Source: Danio rerio
Lineage: Eukaryota > Chordata > Actinopteri > Cypriniformes > Danionidae
Reading direction: 5' to 3'
Assembly (NCBI RefSeq): GCF_049306965.1
Contig: NC_133185.1
Span: forward strand, 39,077,501 to 39,141,500
DNA length: 64,000 nucleotides
In this document: positions 61,801 to 64,000 of the stretch, piece by piece
Layout of the letters: every line of letters begins with the position of its first letter
Numbering within the stretch: the first letter of the stretch is position 1
Position numbers and translations under genes: made by a program
The notes under the pieces: model-generated
The model's database searches: none
Told to the model about the DNA's origin: nothing
Seen by the model: the letters and a program-made list of their open reading frames with translations, nothing else

Positions 61801-62131
61801 AGGATGCGAGACCCGTCCTTCCCTGATGTTTCTCATGGAGTTTTCATCCACCGTGTGATTGTAGGATCTCCAGCCAACAGGTGTGCTGCTCTCTGAACAT
61901 GATGTTATCAGCTGTTGATTAAGGCATCCTATTGATGATGTCATTTCCTGTTTTCTGTTTTGCAGAGCCGGAATGAAGCCAGGAGAAGTTATTATTGAGA
62001 TCAATGGGGTAAAGGTGAACACGTCGGAGGAGATATATAATGCTGTGAGGACCAGCGAAAGCTTAAATGTGGTGGTCCGCCGGGGGGCCGACCTGCTCAT
62101 GCTGCACATGACCCCAGAGTCCACAGAGTGA
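46815..62131 (+). CDS. HtrA2-like serine protease, copy 3 (open in all visible exons, 5' partial)
   Basis: The exons are 46815-47019, 54748-54942, 55047-55079, 60869-60977, 61062-61131, 61785-61880 and 61966-62131, with GT-AG introns throughout. The joined frame gives about 290 residues to TGA at 62129-62131. The order is [16 protein letters not shown], catalytic His (TNAHVV), Asp (AADIATIK), [20 protein letters not shown], Ser (GNSGGPL), [22 protein letters not shown], then a PDZ domain. This is the HtrA2/Omi fold: a trimeric serine protease that in known relatives acts in the mitochondrial intermembrane space and promotes apoptosis when released. Changes at otherwise conserved places are V-Y-Q-A-A-D for V-D-Q-A-A-D, GVLVKL for GVRVKL, and IHL for INL after GNSGGPL. 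The first exon visible starts inside a codon (phase 2), so an upstream coding exon must exist but was not found. The introns are swollen by transposons. Confidence 0.75.
48517..51200 (-). pseudogene. L2 ORF2: endonuclease and reverse transcriptase, broken
   Basis: The endonuclease start is visible ([19 protein letters not shown], about 51195-51125). The part with the catalytic LxETW motif is deleted, and the frame resumes at [12 protein letters not shown] (51105) through IVGDFNIH. The reverse transcriptase has [27 protein letters not shown] and [12 protein letters not shown]. One in-frame TGA (49365-49363) then replaces the TGC just before YADD. The frame continues open through [20 protein letters not shown] (49266) and the C-terminal [13 protein letters not shown] to 48517. 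So there are one internal deletion and one nonsense change. The copy cannot move by itself. Confidence 0.85.
51417..52358 (-). CDS. L2 ORF1: coiled coil plus SGNH-type esterase domain
   Basis: A 313-residue open frame. Residues 25-55 are a heptad-like Glu/Leu/Arg segment ([17 protein letters not shown]), probably the coiled coil. A Pro/Ser-rich linker follows. From 147 the SGNH hydrolase blocks are visible: IIGDSIVRH (Ser154), HVGTNDTG (Asn206) and [11 protein letters not shown] (Asp290, His293). Such an ORF1 is known for zebrafish ZfL2-1, where the esterase and coiled coil help nucleic-acid and lipid binding. The frame and all four catalytic residues look intact, unlike ORF2. An upstream in-frame Met at 12 (KMSLPSLSL) could be the real start. 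Confidence 0.85.
   Translation of the reverse strand: MTYWLCSLPRKMSLPSLSLCAGEASMEALELELEEVESQIRALLVRRSRLREQLLVVPNAKAASSSKVRGNYNHIIPSTSTPRPSLSRPSAPGARLSQALFTPTPGYHGAWVQPRKVLPRSWGRTSPPVFEISTENRFSPLRESGPDVAIIGDSIVRHVRAASSKGNKVRTFCFPGARVRNISTQIPTILGAAESPGAVVLHVGTNDTGLRQLEILKKDFRSLIETVRRTSPATQIIVSGPLPTYHRGNERFSRLLALNEWLITWCKEQKLLFANNWILFWECPRLFRPDGLHPSRAGAELLSDNISRLLRTI
53553..54409. mobile_element. hAT-like non-autonomous element, copy 3
   Basis: Ends CAGGGCTCAACATTAAGG and TTAATGTCAAGCCCTG; same element as 11928-12727 and 30849-31711. Confidence 0.65.
55314..57209. mobile_element. Element with very long, internally repetitive inverted ends
   Basis: A 1896-bp insertion only in unit 3, flanked by GCCATG (55308-55313 and 57210-57215). 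The first about 80 bp (TATGAGGTGCCGTATAGG and on) are repeated almost perfectly in reverse at the right end, and similarity continues for about 300-400 bp. These arms contain four to five diverged copies of a roughly 46-52-bp unit with ATATAAACTTGATGCATG and ACACACCTATACAC. The centre is AT-rich with no transposase. It splits the THAP transposon remnant. The 6-bp duplication does not fit the common fish families, so I leave the family open. Confidence 0.8.
57362..59664. mobile_element. Inverted-repeat element with 6-bp duplication
   Basis: A 2303-bp insertion only in unit 3. The ends are CAGGGGTGATAGCG and CCACTATCAGCCCTG. TAATAT lies on both sides (57356-57361 and 59665-59670), and the uninserted unit 2 site has one TAATAT. 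The CAGGG ends recall hAT, but the duplication is 6 bp and not 8. No transposase frame is recognised. Inside are clusters of GGCATGTGTCAC / GTGACA inverted motifs (58740-58900 and 59400-59480) and an AATAA-rich simple stretch (58555-58630). Confidence 0.75.
58740..58900. repeat. Cluster of GTGACA / TGTCAC inverted motifs
   Basis: At least eight short motifs of the type TGTCAC or GTGACA in both directions, including the perfect 16-bp palindrome TGTCACTGCAGTGACA near 58875. A second, smaller cluster lies at 59400-59480 with GGCATGTGTCAC repeated. The clusters sit inside the 57362-59664 element, and these could be subterminal transposase-binding repeats. Confidence 0.55.
59671..60010 (+). mobile_element. 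THAP-domain transposon remnant, copy 3 (right part)
   Basis: The continuation of the remnant interrupted at 55313. The THAP pieces are at about 59774-59930 ([14 protein letters not shown], then CKEHFY). It is in the same intron position as units 1 and 2. Confidence 0.6.
60553..60771 (+). pseudogene. hAT (ZBED-like) transposase fragment, copy 3
   Basis: Same relic as at 16118 and 33636, with [28 protein letters not shown] and [13 protein letters not shown]. Confidence 0.75.
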
Positions 62132-62542
62132 CATCAAGTCAAGTATTTAGTAAGATTAAGAAATGGTGAGTAATGAGAAGCTGTCATAGTTGGAGATGTT
62201 GTAAGAAAGGAATCATCTAAAGAGTTGAACAGTTTTAGCAAACGCTGGACATTCGTGTAGTAAACGTGTTTCTGGAAGCGTATGAAATAATGTGGATGAT
62301 TCAGACTTCTGTACACTGGATAAACCTCAGTGTGTCTGCGCAAACTACACTATCAGTATTGATTTGAAGGAATATCACTGAATATTTTGTTTAGGATTGT
62401 CATGAGGGCAACAAACACTCAACGACCTTAATAAAACTGGGTGCTCTTATTGTGAAAATGCTGATGTTTTGTATTGAGTCTCACATTCTCATGTTACGAT
62501 GTTTGTATTTTAATACATTTTTCTGAACAGCTCTGATTTCAC

Positions 62543-62548
62543 AATAAA
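62543..62548 (+). terminator. Poly(A) signal of protease copy 3
   Basis: AATAAA about 415 bp after the stop codon, matching copies 1 and 2. A weaker upstream one lies in TTAATAAAACTGG near 62430. Confidence 0.5.
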
Positions 62549-62831
62549 CCATTGGAATATTTATGGATGATTTGCTGATGTTGCAGTGACTGATATGTTT
62601 AGGTTTTGGCTCAGCGCTGTACAGCATTCTGAAAAAGTGTATTTCTAAAAGTGCGCCGTAATGACGCCAGTGTCAACTGCAGTGTGTGTTGGAAAGGACT
62701 GGATGCTGTTCAAACCTCATGCCAAATTTTTGTCACCCCATACAAAACTATTTTAAATCCACACAATCTGACAACACTGGGGCTAGATCACAATATAAGC
62801 CACAACACAAGTGAGTTCAATAAAATATATC

Positions 62832-62837
62832 TTTATT
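62832..62837 (-). terminator. Poly(A) signal of kinase copy 4
   Basis: Minus-strand AATAAA at the conserved position past the stop codon. Confidence 0.6.
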
Positions 62838-62885
62838 ACAGACATGTACAAAAATCAAATATACAAAACATTCTGCTAATGTGAC

Positions 62886-63922
62886 TCAGAACTCCAGCAT
62901 GGACCAGTCGTGGTAAGGCATCTCTTCAAGAGGAATTCTGCACTCTGGATTCTCATGCAGACAAGCCCTCATCATATCACAGCATTCTGTGAAGAAGAAA
63001 TGGAGAGGTGAGGTTATTGTTATTATTATTATTAAGCTGTGTCACTTAATTGTTCTTTGATGAACATCTCACCTTGAGAGAGGGTAAATTTGGACCAGTC
63101 ATGTTGGAGGTAGTACAGGTCATACGCTGATGGGAATTCTCCATGGAGCATTGTGAACAGAAGAACCCCAAGAGAATAGACCGTCGCTGGTTTGGCCCGG
63201 TAGCATCCTTTTTCATAAAACTCTGGCGGGATGTACGCTTCTGTGCCTGGAGGAGAGACGTTTAGTTTAGCATCATGTTGAATATATATACCAGATGGGC
63301 TTCAGCTGTGCTAATTAACCAGCTTTCAATACGTATATTAATAATGCTTATGCACATTCATAACTAGTGTTGTCAAAAGTATCAACTACCAATCGATACC
63401 GACACTCATCACAGTCATATTTGCTGAGCATGTGAACACCAATGGCCAATCAGTGGTGTTTAACAGCGCTCAAATTGACTTGTTAAATGTCAGAATCGAT
63501 TGGTACCGAAGTCGATACTTTTGACCACACTATTCAAAACACCTACCAGAGAAGATACTGTAGGCTGATTCCATCATGAAGTCTCCACACCCGAAGTCGA
63601 TCAGCTTGACTTCCAGTGTGTCGGGGTTCACCAGCAGGTTTTGAAGCTTAATGTCCCGGTGGAACACCCCACGGTAACAGCACACGTTGGCCGCATAAAC
63701 AGCTTGCCTCATGATGGTATGTGCTGTTTTCTCACTGAGGACTCCTCCGCTGACTTCAAGGAATGCCTCCAGGTCCATGCTTGGACTAGGCCGCTCCATC
63801 ACCATGACGTAATGGTTTTTAAAGATCTGCCAGTCCAGAAGCTGAATAATGTTCGAACACCTGGAGCCACCGCTGGCCATGTTTGCCAAGGTGATCTCTA
63901 AAGGAAGTGGCTGGTCACATGA
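62886..63922 (-). CDS. Pim-like serine/threonine kinase, copy 4 (last three exons only)
   Basis: Exons 63922-63547, 63246-63073 and 62986-62886 correspond to exons 5-7 of the other copies. The four upstream exons lie beyond the window. The part present covers the alpha-C region to the stop: ERP hinge, HRDIKLQN, DFG, GTEAYIPPEF and the C-terminal lobe ending HDWSMLEF. The sequence before the hinge is QIFKNH, as in copy 1 and unlike copies 2 and 3 (QVFENH). No break is seen in the visible part. Confidence 0.85.
63365..63532. mobile_element. Short MITE in kinase intron 5, copy 4
   Basis: Same 168-bp element as in the other three units. Confidence 0.7.
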
Positions 63923-64000
63923 CTGAAAACAAAATAATAATGTTGGTTTTCAAAGAAGGGTTTCTGACCACAGCCTGTGGTCTATAATAAATATAAGACT

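Larger units (their letters stand above)
62628..64000. repeat. Tandem kinase-protease unit 4 (partial)
   Basis: The first 1373 bp of a fourth unit, beginning with the same TCTGAAAAAG sequence. It shows that the array continues beyond the window. Confidence 0.95.

Overview
This is vertebrate nuclear DNA, almost certainly from zebrafish (Danio rerio) or a very close cyprinid. The genes have GT-AG introns. The window holds a tRNA-derived SINE of the DANA type, an L2-clade LINE with an esterase-type ORF1, many hAT-type elements and long CA/TA microsatellites. It also has the Pim-related kinase and HtrA2-like protease copies known to be heavily duplicated in zebrafish. No bacterial features, CRISPR arrays or rRNA/tRNA genes were seen.

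The layout is a tandem array. The same block begins at 1, 18191, 37724 and 62628, giving three complete units of 18190, 19533 and 24904 bp and the first 1.37 kb of a fourth. Each unit has a seven-exon Pim-like kinase gene on the minus strand near its left end. It then has several kb of intergenic and intronic DNA full of transposons, and a HtrA2-like serine protease gene on the plus strand ending near its right end. Within a unit the two genes are divergent. Between units they are tail to tail, with about 0.7 kb between stop codons.

The three complete kinase copies are intact: each splices to 508 codons with all kinase motifs present. The fourth copy runs off the window. The protease copies differ. 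Unit 1 lacks the exon for the catalytic His and Asp, has a 1-base frameshift, and has lost its usual stop codon. Unit 2 keeps His, Asp and Ser but has a 4-base deletion that should remove the PDZ domain. Unit 3 is open through all seven visible exons. No leader exon (mitochondrial targeting, start codon) was found in any unit.

Most length differences between units come from transposons. In unit 1 they are an L1-clade insertion with a 17-bp target duplication, a hAT/L2 replacement of the upstream half of the protease gene, and a 1.2-kb hAT-like insertion. In unit 2 there is an extra 2 kb in an intron, with a TTAA-flanked MITE inside it. In unit 3 there is a 4.8-kb L2, a 1.9-kb element with very long repetitive inverted ends, and a 2.3-kb element with 6-bp target duplications. 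Older elements are shared by several units and so predate the duplications: a MITE in kinase intron 5, a DANA SINE, hAT copies, a THAP-domain remnant and a hAT transposase fragment. Similarity between units is patchy along their length, as expected from unequal crossing-over and gene conversion.
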